From assembly GCF_020171985.1 (NCBI RefSeq), contig NZ_JAIVAL010000013.1, positions 62,001 through 126,000 of the forward strand: DNA of 64,000 nt, in the 5' to 3' direction. Position numbers and translations under genes: made by a program. Positions 8,173 to 15,725 of the stretch are shown in pieces. The stretch is from Halobacillus halophilus (GTDB lineage Bacteria; Bacillota; Bacilli; Bacillales; Halobacillaceae). The stretch's first letter is position 1. Every line of letters starts with the position of its first letter. Under the pieces are notes generated by a model. It saw only the letters and a list, made by a program, of their open reading frames with translations. It had not been told where the DNA came from and did not search any database.

Positions 8173-8231
8173 AACCTCAGGGTAAATGATAGATGATCCT
8201 TGTTCATTAGGCGGAGGTTGTAAAAAACAAT

Positions 8232-8266
8232 AAAAAAAGAAAAAACGATGCCCAAATGGACATCGT
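8232..8266 (-). terminator. Terminator of 3D-protein copy 3
   Basis: ACGATG / CATCGT stem followed by a long T run on the minus strand, 45 bases after the stop at 8311. Confidence 0.7.
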
Positions 8267-8310
8267 CATATTATCTTATTAATTATTCAATTGTGGAATC
8301 GTACTTATAC

Positions 8311-9078
8311 TTATTCGTAAACAGTTACTTCTACGTCTTTACGTCCGAAGTCCAGAGCGTCGTCCTGGTTAGGGATAAATACGTCAATGCGGTCATTTTG
8401 AATAGCGCCGCCGATATCTCCAGCAACAGCTTTACCGTAACCTTCTACGTAAACTTCAGAACCTAGTGGAATAACGTCAGGATCCACTGCGATTACTTTA
8501 CGATCCGGGTTCGCTCTTAGGTCGATGCCCGTATAAGTTGTACCAGAGCAGCCTTCACAGAATGCTGTGTAAGCAGTTGCTTCCATCGTCATTGTTTTAG
8601 CTACTTCTTCACCAGAAGTATCATTTGATTTAGAAGTTTCTTCTTTCACTTCTTCTTCCTCAACTGGTTCACTGTCTGTAGAAGCTGCTTGAGTTCCTTC
8701 CACAATTAATTCTTGTCCAGGGTGAATAAGATCAGAAGATAGATCGTTCCAAGATTTCAATGAATCTACTTTCACTGAATAATCCTGACCGATTCCCCAT
8801 AGAGTGTCTCCAGAATTAACTGTATATAGTTCATCACTTGAAGTTGATTCATTTGAATCATTGCTTTCTTCACTGATTTGAATAGTTTGTCCAGGATGGA
8901 TCAAGTCGGAAGATAGGCCGTTGATGTCTTTAATGTCTTCAACAGACACCCCATATTCTTGACCGATGCCCCAAAGTGTATCTCCTCTATCAACCACAGT
9001 TTCCTGTGCGCTAGCTGTAATTGTTGTAGATGCCATAATCATTAAAATCGCTGCTATTGAAAATAATGTTTTTTTCAT
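8311..9078 (-). CDS. Double-LysM + 3D-domain cell-wall protein, copy 3 (YocH-like)
   Basis: 255 residues: signal peptide (MKKTLFSIAAILMIMASTTI, cleavage after TASA), LysM 1 (about 27-70), LysM 2 ([20 protein letters not shown], about 88-132), acidic linker, and a C-terminal 3D domain with all three aspartates. This domain order matches B. subtilis YocH best, so copies 1 and 2 may be shortened descendants. The start is the ATG at 9078 behind GCCTCC (minus-strand GGAGGC); the 31-residue upstream extension has no signal-peptide sense and crosses the promoter. The central part of the 3D domain is almost identical in DNA to copies 1 and 2 while its last ~90 bases are diverged. Confidence 0.93.
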   Translation of the reverse strand: MKKTLFSIAAILMIMASTTITASAQETVVDRGDTLWGIGQEYGVSVEDIKDINGLSSDLIHPGQTIQISEESNDSNESTSSDELYTVNSGDTLWGIGQDYSVKVDSLKSWNDLSSDLIHPGQELIVEGTQAASTDSEPVEEEEVKEETSKSNDTSGEEVAKTMTMEATAYTAFCEGCSGTTYTGIDLRANPDRKVIAVDPDVIPLGSEVYVEGYGKAVAGDIGGAIQNDRIDVFIPNQDDALDFGRKDVEVTVYE

Positions 9079-9170
9079 AATTAATGCCTCCCTAGTTAAC
9101 AGTCGAATTATTTTTTTATCTCTGTCTAAAATAACAACTCTAACTTTACCCATCTCAGAGGCAAACAACA

Positions 9171-9199
9171 ATAACAGGATGACAACAATTATATATCAA
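9171..9199 (-). promoter_or_regulatory. Promoter of 3D-protein copy 3
   Basis: TTGATA (9194-9199), 17-base spacer, TGTTAT (9171-9176). Conserved in place with the other two copies although surrounding sequence has diverged. Confidence 0.75.
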
Positions 9200-9201
9200 A
9201 T

Positions 9202-9218
9202 ATTACACTCTTTTTACA
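9202..9218 (-). promoter_or_regulatory. WalR box, copy 3 (perfect)
   Basis: Minus strand TGTAAA-AAGAG-TGTAAT, an exact fit to TGTWAH-N5-TGTWAH, 2 bases upstream of the -35 box. Confidence 0.8.
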
Positions 9219-9346
9219 AGGTTGTAATATTTGCAGCTATTTTGGCGAAATTCCCCGTCATAATAGGGTAGAATAACCAAATCTTGTAAGCGTTACCATT
9301 ATTGTTTATAATAAATAAAACTATTCTGAAAAAAGGCGGGGGTTTC

Positions 9347-10402
9347 ATGTTACAAGAAAAGTCACGTACCCGGTACCACACAAAACCCTATTCTGAAAAA
9401 GATATCGGGACTACTCATCTTCACCGTCAGTATCGTACCGATCTACGTCAACTGTCTGAGAAAGACTATAATAAATTTGTAACTTTAAATACAGTGAGAG
9501 ACTGGTCACAATTATCCTGGAAGGATGTTGGCAAACCTTATGAAGTGGAGGCTTCCGCCAAAGAAAAACAGGAGTGGGAATCAAAAAACAATGAAGTTAT
9601 GGACCCTCACACTTCCTGGACGTTATTTAACAAGTCCTTCCATGAATGGTTTATTAAAGATGTGCCGAAGGAGATAGGCAATTCGAAACATCATTTCCTA
9701 AAAAGTCTCCGTACTTTTAAACCTGCCGAAGTTAAGCAAGCTCTCGGAGAAGTCATTCAACTTCAACTTTGGAATTACATTCATCGCGTCCAAGATGGAA
9801 TTTGGGACCCCAGGGGTAAACGCGCACTATTTGAAGGACTTCATTTAAACAGGCCTCGCATATTATTTTTAGGAGCCGCTGAAGGTTACGAAGCCATGCA
9901 GCTTGGAGCGATGTATCCCGGGGCAGAAATTGTGATGGTGGATTATGACGAATATTGTAAGACAACTAGATTTACAGATTTCCCGGATAGTTATCCATTC
10001 CTAGGTGAAAACCCACGCACAGGACATCCTGCGGTCTATTACAAAGATGACTTAAACATAGAATATCTGGTCGAGGACATTCGTAACCTTGATTTTAATA
10101 AGGAGTTTGACATCGTTCTTTCTGTTGGTTTGCTGGAACACTTTCCCGATGAATATAAACATGAAGTGGCTGACTGGCATCGACGATTCCTTAAGCCAGG
10201 AGGTTATGCTATTATGACTACCCCCCGAAATCAAGTTCGGTCACGCTTATACTACCGTATTATGGCAGATGTAATGAACCATACGTACCGTGAACTTATG
10301 ACAGTAGAGCAGATGGGATTGTATATGTATGAAAACGGCTTTGATATTTTAAGGCACGGATATATTAAAGTGCATAACGGACTAGTTTGTCAGCCTCGAT
10401 AG
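9347..10402 (+). CDS. Class I SAM-dependent methyltransferase
   Basis: 351 residues. The Rossmann SAM site is in the middle: motif I RILFLGAAEGYEAMQLG followed by the acidic strand end IVMVDYDEY, then FDIVLSVGLLEHFPDEY (motif IV/post-IV) and RRFLKPGGYAIMTTPR. The N-terminal ~150 residues (YHTKPYSEKDIGTTHLHRQY...) form an uncharacterised charged region, so a generic class I enzyme is the safe call; the substrate is unknown. Start at ATG 9347 behind GGCGGGGG; the 15-residue upstream extension is rejected. It stands alone between the 3D genes and a convergent MerR gene and shares a bidirectional terminator with the latter. Confidence 0.85.
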   Translation: MLQEKSRTRYHTKPYSEKDIGTTHLHRQYRTDLRQLSEKDYNKFVTLNTVRDWSQLSWKDVGKPYEVEASAKEKQEWESKNNEVMDPHTSWTLFNKSFHEWFIKDVPKEIGNSKHHFLKSLRTFKPAEVKQALGEVIQLQLWNYIHRVQDGIWDPRGKRALFEGLHLNRPRILFLGAAEGYEAMQLGAMYPGAEIVMVDYDEYCKTTRFTDFPDSYPFLGENPRTGHPAVYYKDDLNIEYLVEDIRNLDFNKEFDIVLSVGLLEHFPDEYKHEVADWHRRFLKPGGYAIMTTPRNQVRSRLYYRIMADVMNHTYRELMTVEQMGLYMYENGFDILRHGYIKVHNGLVCQPR

Positions 10403-10410
10403 TCCATACC

Positions 10411-10452
10411 AAACACCAAAAGGGACTATAAACTAGTCCCTTTTGGTGTTTA
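10411..10452. terminator. Bidirectional terminator
   Basis: A 15-bp near-perfect stem (AACACCAAAAGGGACT / AGTCCCTTTTGGTGTT) between the convergent methyltransferase and MerR genes, touching the MerR stop codon. Confidence 0.85.
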
Positions 10453-11214
10453 TTCTTCCATCCTATTGCAGTAAATGTGCATCGCTTTCTGTAAAAATTC
10501 TGCATATCCAGGCTGCAATTGATTGATATTCTTCGTGAACCTAGGATCACTTACATACATATCCGCAAGACCTCTAAATATCTCCAACTGACAATCATAG
10601 AAATACTTCGATATATGCTTACGCTTTTCTCCTATAAGTCTTTGCACGTCTAAGTCATCCGGCCCTTGTTCCATTCGTCCGATAATTTGCCTGTCAATCT
10701 CTGCTCCTTCTTCCTGAATGGTTTTCCAATCCTCTTCCGAGTATGCTTTTGTTCTTCTTTTAGATTCCTGATAAGCCTCTGTATCTCCCCAGCGTTCTTT
10801 CACTTCTTGCTCATACATTTTTTGCTGTTGCTCAATTTGACTTTTATCAAATGGTTGAAAACGTTCATGGTTCGTCATTTGATTTCCTCCTTTCAATGAT
10901 TGAAGTGTCTGGTCTACGGATAAAATGATTCGCTCCAACCGTCTGCTTTTTTCTAATAAAATTTTCTTATGGCGACGCAAAGCCTTTTCTTGATCAAAAT
11001 CAGGATCATCTAAAATTTTTTTGATTTTAGCTAATGAAAAGTCCATCTCTCTGAAAAAAAGAATTTGCTGCAGTCGTGTTATTTCTTTTTCACTATAATA
11101 ACGATAGCCATTCGATTTCACTTCCGAAGGGCTCAAAAGGCCAATCTCGTGATAGTGATGAAGTGTACGTACACTAATGCCTGCCAGCCTTGCTACCTCC
11201 TTAACTTTATACAT
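10450..11214 (-). CDS. MerR-family regulator with TipAS antibiotic-recognition domain
   Basis: About 254 residues. The N-terminal ~70 are a MerR winged helix (VKEVARLAGISVRTLHHYHEIGLLSPSEVKSNGYRYYSEKEI), followed by a dimer helix, and a C-terminal TipAS domain (about 120-250; RWGDTEAYQESKRRTKAYSEEDWKTIQEEG). TipA-type regulators bind thiopeptide or other hydrophobic drugs and activate efflux and their own genes. The start is the ATG at 11214 behind AGGTGATC; the upstream GTG at 11223 overlaps that site. B. subtilis Mta is the best-studied relative. No efflux gene is adjacent, so its target is unclear. Confidence 0.92.
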   Translation of the reverse strand: MYKVKEVARLAGISVRTLHHYHEIGLLSPSEVKSNGYRYYSEKEITRLQQILFFREMDFSLAKIKKILDDPDFDQEKALRRHKKILLEKSRRLERIILSVDQTLQSLKGGNQMTNHERFQPFDKSQIEQQQKMYEQEVKERWGDTEAYQESKRRTKAYSEEDWKTIQEEGAEIDRQIIGRMEQGPDDLDVQRLIGEKRKHISKYFYDCQLEIFRGLADMYVSDPRFTKNINQLQPGYAEFLQKAMHIYCNRMEE

Positions 11215-11330
11215 GGTGATCACCTCAATTCAAAGTCTATGGTATGACGCAGCGTAAGGGTCAATGGTTTACTTATATATTTTCAGAAAAAATGCCCCCC
11301 GTCTCCCTTTCATCACCCGGGCACATAACT

Positions 11331-11358
11331 TTGAGTAAAACTTAAAAAAAGCTATAAT
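11331..11358 (+). promoter_or_regulatory. Sigma-A promoter of the AimR-like gene
   Basis: TTGAGT (11331-11336), 16-base spacer, perfect TATAAT (11353-11358), 32 bases before the start codon. Confidence 0.65.
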
Positions 11359-11390
11359 AAAGTAAATAAGTAAATGAGGGCGGGGGGAGC

Positions 11391-12419
11391 ATGCATATCC
11401 ACGAAGTTATTCAACCAGCTAAATTAAATAGCATTCATATTCACCATACGTCCCCGGTTTATCAGGTTTATTATGATTATTTGAAAGAAAGAAACAGTAT
11501 AGAAGCAGCAGAATTCACCAGGGTTTTCTGTCAACGCTCCAGACCTTCCAAGTTAGAAGATCAATTAGCATTAGCAGAGTTCCTGTATATGAATGATTTT
11601 TTCGAGGAGCTTGAAGCTCATCTGAAGGAAAATTATATGCATGAAGACATTGCAAAGCTCTATCGCATAATTCTGGATCGAAAAAAACAGCCTTTAAGTA
11701 CGAACGATATAAAGTCCATTGAGGAGTTTGGTTTCGAACATCCTTCTCTTAAGTGCCTTCATCTGTTCCTTCTTGTTTATGCACATTATGATATAAAGAA
11801 ATATGCAGGAATGGATAAGTTCACTGAGGAAATTCAAACCGCTTTATTTACGATCAATGAACCACTGTTTCACTACTACATGAAACTCCGTTTTGATGAA
11901 CTCACGTTCCAGCATCATTGGAAAGCCAATCATTTAGTCCTGGCAAGGAAGTTTGCCTATAAGTATATAAATGCCGGCCTTGCTCCTAGAAAACAAATCA
12001 TGATGCACCACAACCTTGCGTTATGCTATAGTTTTGAAAATTACGATGCGGCTATGGATTATGCCAAAAAGACGATAAACATCGCCGAAACTAATGGTTA
12101 TTCTTATGCATCTCAGGTGACCCTGGAGCAAACTATTCCATTTATAGCTGCGTTTCATCAGAAGTCGGAACAAATTAAATCCAATGACCCTACCGAAAAG
12201 GCTCATTTACTACTTTCACGCGGTCAACGAGAGGAAGCTATTGATATCCTTTCCACATTACCCTCTTTAACTCCTTTCCAACAAACGTACCTGGGTTTAG
12301 CGGAGAGGAATTTACAGCTTTTGCGTAAAGCGAAAAACAGATTTATTAATGAATACAACGATCTTTTCTTTGCCCAGTTACCAGATTATTATATGAAGCG
12401 GGTACTTAAAGTCGTATAG
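11391..12419 (+). CDS. AimR-like TPR protein lacking the HTH domain
   Basis: 342 residues, all helical, with TPR-like repeats. The pattern resembles the arbitrium receptor AimR (B. subtilis phage SPbeta YopK): LAEFLYMNDFFEELEAHL, LLVYAHYDIKKY, then HNLALCYSFENYDAAMDYAKKTINIAETNGY near 205-240, which fits AimR lines such as LMYSHYDAKQF. AimR family proteins bind a short secreted peptide through their TPRs. The N-terminal ~40-residue HTH of phage AimR is missing, no aimP-like peptide gene is adjacent, and no phage genes surround it. The ATG follows GGGGGGAG. The call is by remembered family resemblance; an unrelated TPR protein is possible. Confidence 0.6.
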   Translation: MHIHEVIQPAKLNSIHIHHTSPVYQVYYDYLKERNSIEAAEFTRVFCQRSRPSKLEDQLALAEFLYMNDFFEELEAHLKENYMHEDIAKLYRIILDRKKQPLSTNDIKSIEEFGFEHPSLKCLHLFLLVYAHYDIKKYAGMDKFTEEIQTALFTINEPLFHYYMKLRFDELTFQHHWKANHLVLARKFAYKYINAGLAPRKQIMMHHNLALCYSFENYDAAMDYAKKTINIAETNGYSYASQVTLEQTIPFIAAFHQKSEQIKSNDPTEKAHLLLSRGQREEAIDILSTLPSLTPFQQTYLGLAERNLQLLRKAKNRFINEYNDLFFAQLPDYYMKRVLKVV

Positions 12420-12446
12420 AAGCTGAATACAGACAGCTTCTTTTTT
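12417..12446 (+). terminator. Terminator after the AimR-like gene
   Basis: AGAAGCTG / CAGCTTCT stem then a T run, starting at the stop codon and leaving no room for an aimP gene. Confidence 0.8.
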
Positions 12447-12547
12447 ATGGAATAGAAAAATATAGACTATTTTTCCTTTAAAGGGATTTATTAGAATAGT
12501 GTAGAATAAATGAAGTTACAATAAATTTGCAAAAGAGGTTGGATAAT

Positions 12548-13018
12548 ATGAATATGTATTGTCAAAGTGCCTTTCACCAATTAGAAGTAGTTATTGCGTC
12601 TATCTCTGAAATAGCTGGACAGTTAACCGAAGAAGAACTCGCTTTACGGCCGACTGAAGAGAAATATTCAATCGGAGAGCTATTGGAACACCTTTCGATC
12701 ATTCCGGCAGCTGATGGCAAAATTGCTGAGAGTGCATCTGAAGAAGAAATGAACGCCCTCTACCAATCCTATTCTTTACAATCAAAAGAAGAGATTCTTG
12801 AAAGGTTATTCGACCATTTTTCTCAACTAAAAACACAATATGAGAATTATACGGAGGAAGACCTTCATACAGAAACCGTTTCATGGTGGGGAGTAACTTA
12901 CACCCGGTATGAATGGCTTCTGCAAATCGTTGCACATATGTATCATCATCGAGGGCAGCTTCACGCCATGCTCGTCCACTCCTATCGTAAAGATCCCGAA
13001 ATTCTATTATTTGAATAA
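12548..13018 (+). CDS. DinB-family protein
   Basis: About 156 residues forming the DinB four-helix fold: SAFHQLEVVIASISEIAGQLTEEEL, LLEHLSIIP with the first metal-ligand His, and the C-terminal HMYHHRGQLHAML with the paired histidines. DinB/YfiT proteins bind a divalent metal and many are thiol-dependent S-transferases or stress proteins; none is universally assigned, so no substrate is given. Start at ATG 12548 behind AGAGG; ATG 12554 is also possible. Its terminator is shared with the convergent peptidase E gene. Confidence 0.85.
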   Translation: MNMYCQSAFHQLEVVIASISEIAGQLTEEELALRPTEEKYSIGELLEHLSIIPAADGKIAESASEEEMNALYQSYSLQSKEEILERLFDHFSQLKTQYENYTEEDLHTETVSWWGVTYTRYEWLLQIVAHMYHHRGQLHAMLVHSYRKDPEILLFE

Positions 13019-13026
13019 AATTAGAT

Positions 13027-13079
13027 AAAACACCACCTCAGGTCATCCATATTCTGGATGACCTGAGGTGGTGTTTTTT
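13027..13079. terminator. Bidirectional terminator built on the repeated palindrome
   Basis: A ~23-bp almost perfect stem: AACACCACCTCAGGTCATCC pairing with its complement around TATTC, with A and T runs outside. The inner CCTCAGGTCATCCA/TGGATGACCTGAGG recurs at 13800 and 42060. Confidence 0.9.
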
Positions 13080-13770
13080 AGGACAAATAAGTGATCGGAA
13101 TCTTTTCTTCTACGGCTGTTCCGTTTTTATTGTAAACGTAGTAGGCTTGTGCACTTCTTCTGGAACTAATGGCTTTATGTATTTTTGCTTCCACGACATG
13201 AAGTGCTGCTCCATCATCCAAAGCGTAACCCGGTATTATTTCTTCATTTGTAATAAACTTTGTATAAGCCTTACGACGGTTGACTTCTCCGTCATAATGA
13301 GGACAGCAGCTACCTTCAATAATCCCGAGACAATCAATCGGCCTTAGTTTGTCGCCATAAGAGTTAGTTACCCCTTGTTGAAACCAGCAGATAGCCCCTG
13401 CACTCAAACCCGCCAGCACAGTCCCCTGTTTCCAGGCTTCTATGATGATTTTCTCTAGTCCCCACTCTTTCCAGAGCGCCAGCATATTTTTGGTTGAACC
13501 CCCGCCAACGTAAAGAATATCTTTATCTAATACGAATTCCCTTAGGTTCTGCGGAGGATTAAATAATGACAAATGGCTTGGATTACAATCCTCTTTCTCA
13601 AAAAAACGATAAAACTTTTCAATATACTCATTTCCATCTCCACTTGCTGTTGGGATAAAACAAATGGAAGGCTTATCTGCATCTGACTGTCTTAGTATGT
13701 ATTGGTCAAGTCCAGGATTATCATCTTCCATAGAAAATCCTCCTCCACCCATAGCAATGATTTGCCTCAT
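13078..13770 (-). CDS. Peptidase E (S51) family protein, YgaJ-like
   Basis: 230 residues with the type 1 glutamine amidotransferase-like fold of S51 peptidases: MRQIIAMGGGGFSMEDDNPGLDQYIL at the N-terminus, PSICFIPTASGD, LYVGGGSTKNMLALWKEWG, and the nucleophile elbow GLSAGAICWF with the catalytic Ser. The family hydrolyses N-terminal Asp-X dipeptides or, in cyanophycinases, beta-Asp-Arg; B. subtilis YgaJ is the close counterpart. The ATG follows AAGGAGG. It lies downstream of the FNT channel gene on the same strand, about 72 bp away. Confidence 0.9.
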   Translation of the reverse strand: MRQIIAMGGGGFSMEDDNPGLDQYILRQSDADKPSICFIPTASGDGNEYIEKFYRFFEKEDCNPSHLSLFNPPQNLREFVLDKDILYVGGGSTKNMLALWKEWGLEKIIIEAWKQGTVLAGLSAGAICWFQQGVTNSYGDKLRPIDCLGIIEGSCCPHYDGEVNRRKAYTKFITNEEIIPGYALDDGAALHVVEAKIHKAISSRRSAQAYYVYNKNGTAVEEKIPITYLS

Positions 13771-13800
13771 TACCCAACCTCCTTCACCTTTTTATACACT

Positions 13801-13836
13801 TCAGGCCACCCAAATTATGGATGACCTGAGGGATTG
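13801..13836 (-). terminator. Imperfect palindrome after the FNT gene (possible weak terminator)
   Basis: Minus strand CCTCAGGTCATCCA pairs with TGGGTGGCCTGAAG with three mismatches or G-T pairs. One arm is identical to the repeated terminator arm at 13050 and 42085. No clear T run follows, so termination may be weak and peptidase E may be read through. Confidence 0.5.
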
Positions 13837-13842
13837 ATATAA

Positions 13843-14748
13843 TCATTTTCTTGGTTTTGGTTTACCTAATGATGTCTGAATATCTTCTTTGTAAGCGTAA
13901 GAGAACAATAGCGAAACAAGAATTCCGCCGCCAATCAAGTTACCTATACTGGCTGGTATAAGATTGAAGAAGATGTATTCATACCATTCATATTTATCAG
14001 AATATAATATTCCCATACTAAAGTACCCCATGTTGGCGGCACTGTGCTGGAAGTTACCTGCTACGAATAAAATAACCGGAAGCATGGTTCCCAGAAATTT
14101 ACCTGTAATATCACGTGCTGCTGTAGTTAGAAAAGCTGCCATTCCAATCAGCCAGTTGGCTATAATACCTGAAACTAAGATTTCAAACCAACCTTTAATT
14201 CCATGATCCATAAACTTCATCTTCTTATCTAAATACATGGAAAGTTCGGTGTAAAATGGGTCTGATAATGAGGCAGAGAGTTGTATAAGACCTGCCACCA
14301 TAACTGCACCAAGTATATTTCCAATATAAGTAGATGCCCAGAACTTATAGATATTGGCTTTCATTAAGCCTGCTTTATTAAAAAGATAAGAGGGAAGAAG
14401 TACATTAATTTCTGTAAATAGTACGGAACCTGAAATAAAAACCATCGCATAACCGGCAGCGAATCCCAAACCGGAAAGCAGATGATATACCCCTTGAGTC
14501 TCTACTCCTATAGCAAGCAAAATTGAAAATATTGCACCAAATGTCATAAACGATCCTGCTGTAAGCGCAAGTAAGAATTGGGCTCTAAATGGTTTATTTA
14601 AATGATCCCGCCCTTTTTCCCCAAACTCATCTACAATTTGAGATGGAATATAAAATTGTCGGCCGGGTCGATCAATTTTGCCATTGGAAGAAGTGTCTGT
14701 TTCTTTAGTTTCGTGTTCTTCTTCTAGTCTATTGTCATTATTAGCCAC
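13843..14748 (-). CDS. Formate/nitrite transporter (FNT) family channel
   Basis: About 301 residues with six membrane segments and FNT features: LNKPFRAQFLLALTAGSFMTFGAIFSILLA, the NVLLPSYLFNKAGL half-helix break, NILGAVMVAGLI, and the second break VAGNFQHSAANMGYFSMG. FNT pentamers conduct formate, nitrite or related anions across the membrane. The acidic N-terminal tail (NNDNRLEEEHETKETD) is cytoplasmic and longer than in FocA. Start: GGAGG lies directly against an ATG but 7 bases from the GTG at 14748, so GTG is preferred. No nitrite reductase or formate lyase gene is near, so the substrate is undecided. Confidence 0.85.
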   Translation of the reverse strand: MANNDNRLEEEHETKETDTSSNGKIDRPGRQFYIPSQIVDEFGEKGRDHLNKPFRAQFLLALTAGSFMTFGAIFSILLAIGVETQGVYHLLSGLGFAAGYAMVFISGSVLFTEINVLLPSYLFNKAGLMKANIYKFWASTYIGNILGAVMVAGLIQLSASLSDPFYTELSMYLDKKMKFMDHGIKGWFEILVSGIIANWLIGMAAFLTTAARDITGKFLGTMLPVILFVAGNFQHSAANMGYFSMGILYSDKYEWYEYIFFNLIPASIGNLIGGGILVSLLFSYAYKEDIQTSLGKPKPRK

Positions 14749-14869
14749 ATGCATCCCTCCAATGATTCTGCTATTCCCATTATCCCCTCGCAATAATCCT
14801 ACTCAGAATAACTTTTATCGGAGTGGTACACATTAAGGGTAAATCCTAATATTGCAAAGGAGCATGGAT

Positions 14870-15043
14870 ATGCCGAGAGATCAAGTTTGTCTTGCTTGTG
14901 GCGGAGAAGGTTTGCTCATGGATGATGAAGAGTGGAAGTACACTTGTAAAATCTGTGGAGGCAGCGGTTTTATGTCTCAGGAGGGGTCCGTTTATAATAG
15001 AGAGCCCGCCAACGTTGATGAAATGAATCGATACCTTGATTAA
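14870..15043 (+). CDS. 57-residue DnaJ-type zinc-finger mini-protein
   Basis: A small protein built from two CxxCGGxG motifs (CLACGGEG and CKICGGSG) about 20 residues apart, the half-zinc-finger pattern of DnaJ's cysteine-rich domain. B. subtilis anti-TRAP (RtpA, 53 residues) has a similar design, but the rest of this sequence does not match it in my memory, so no name is given. Start: AAAGGAG is 7 bases before ATG 14870 and too close to ATG 14864. It has its own terminator. Likely binds one zinc per chain; partner unknown. Confidence 0.75.
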   Translation: MPRDQVCLACGGEGLLMDDEEWKYTCKICGGSGFMSQEGSVYNREPANVDEMNRYLD

Positions 15044-15045
15044 CT

Positions 15046-15077
15046 GAAAAAGCGCTGGTAAATCCAGCGTTTTTTTC
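15046..15077 (+). terminator. Terminator after the mini zinc-finger gene
   Basis: AGCGCTGG-TAAAT-CCAGCG hairpin then seven T. Confidence 0.85.
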
Positions 15078-15251
15078 ATAAGGACAGCCCTATCACATAT
15101 CGATCCTTTTCTATATAGTCAATTAGAAATCATAGCCTCAAAAGTATCTGCGACGGTCGTTCACCTTAAAAGCTGGAATATTTTATCCTTGAAAAGCCTC
15201 ATAAAATAAAGAGAGAGCAGGATTGTTAGTCCCACTCCCTTCGCCCCCTAC

Positions 15252-15704
15252 TTAATAGCTCTCCATACTGGTTTCCTCATTTGTAGGTTTCTTTGATTTT
15301 CTAACCAGTGCGACAATACCCGCTATTAAGTAAGCCACACCTGCAAATATACCAAGTCCTACTGTTCCAAATGTCATAATAATTGCTGTAACAATTAAAA
15401 TAATGCCTGCCGCCTTTGGCTTTTTATCTCCTTTAAGAAACACAATGGATAAGATCCCCAAAGCAATTGCCACTAGCGCTGCTATCATGATGACCATCGT
15501 AAAGGTACCCATAGCATCAAGCATCTGATTTACATTAATCGTTCCACTGCTCTGCATTTCCTGAGAGGAATTCATAACATTCTCCAGTTCCTGCCTGAAC
15601 TGAGGGTTATCTTTATTACTTAAGAAAATCCCGCTCAACAGTATAGGCAGACCATACAATACAATTCCAATAACAGTAAGCACAATTTCAGCTGTTCGTT
15701 TCAT
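15252..15704 (-). CDS. DUF4064-family membrane protein
   Basis: 150 residues with four membrane segments: an N-terminal helix (EIVLTVIGIVLYGLPILLSGIFL), a polar extracellular stretch (NKDNPQFRQELENVMNSSQEM), then three helices ending with a basic cytosolic tail. This layout fits the DUF4064 family, often next to ABC exporters in Bacillaceae. Function unknown. It is third in the minus-strand run ATPase-permease-DUF4064, 21 bp after the permease, so it may be an accessory or a protein protected by the exporter. ATG behind AAAGGAGAG. Confidence 0.75.
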   Translation of the reverse strand: MKRTAEIVLTVIGIVLYGLPILLSGIFLSNKDNPQFRQELENVMNSSQEMQSSGTINVNQMLDAMGTFTMVIMIAALVAIALGILSIVFLKGDKKPKAAGIILIVTAIIMTFGTVGLGIFAGVAYLIAGIVALVRKSKKPTNEETSMESY

Positions 15705-15725
15705 CCTTATCTCTCCTTTATTTAT

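Noticed and set aside
7966-8173. Overlapping 60-66 residue frames on both strands
   Set aside because: They are within the GC-rich repeat module; no ribosome site, composition is that of palindromic repeat DNA, and the same sequence elsewhere is not in a conserved frame.
11224-12530. A phage arbitrium (aimR-aimP-aimX) locus
   Set aside because: No peptide-size gene follows the AimR-like protein, its terminator is immediate, and no phage structural, integrase or attachment sequence is seen nearby.
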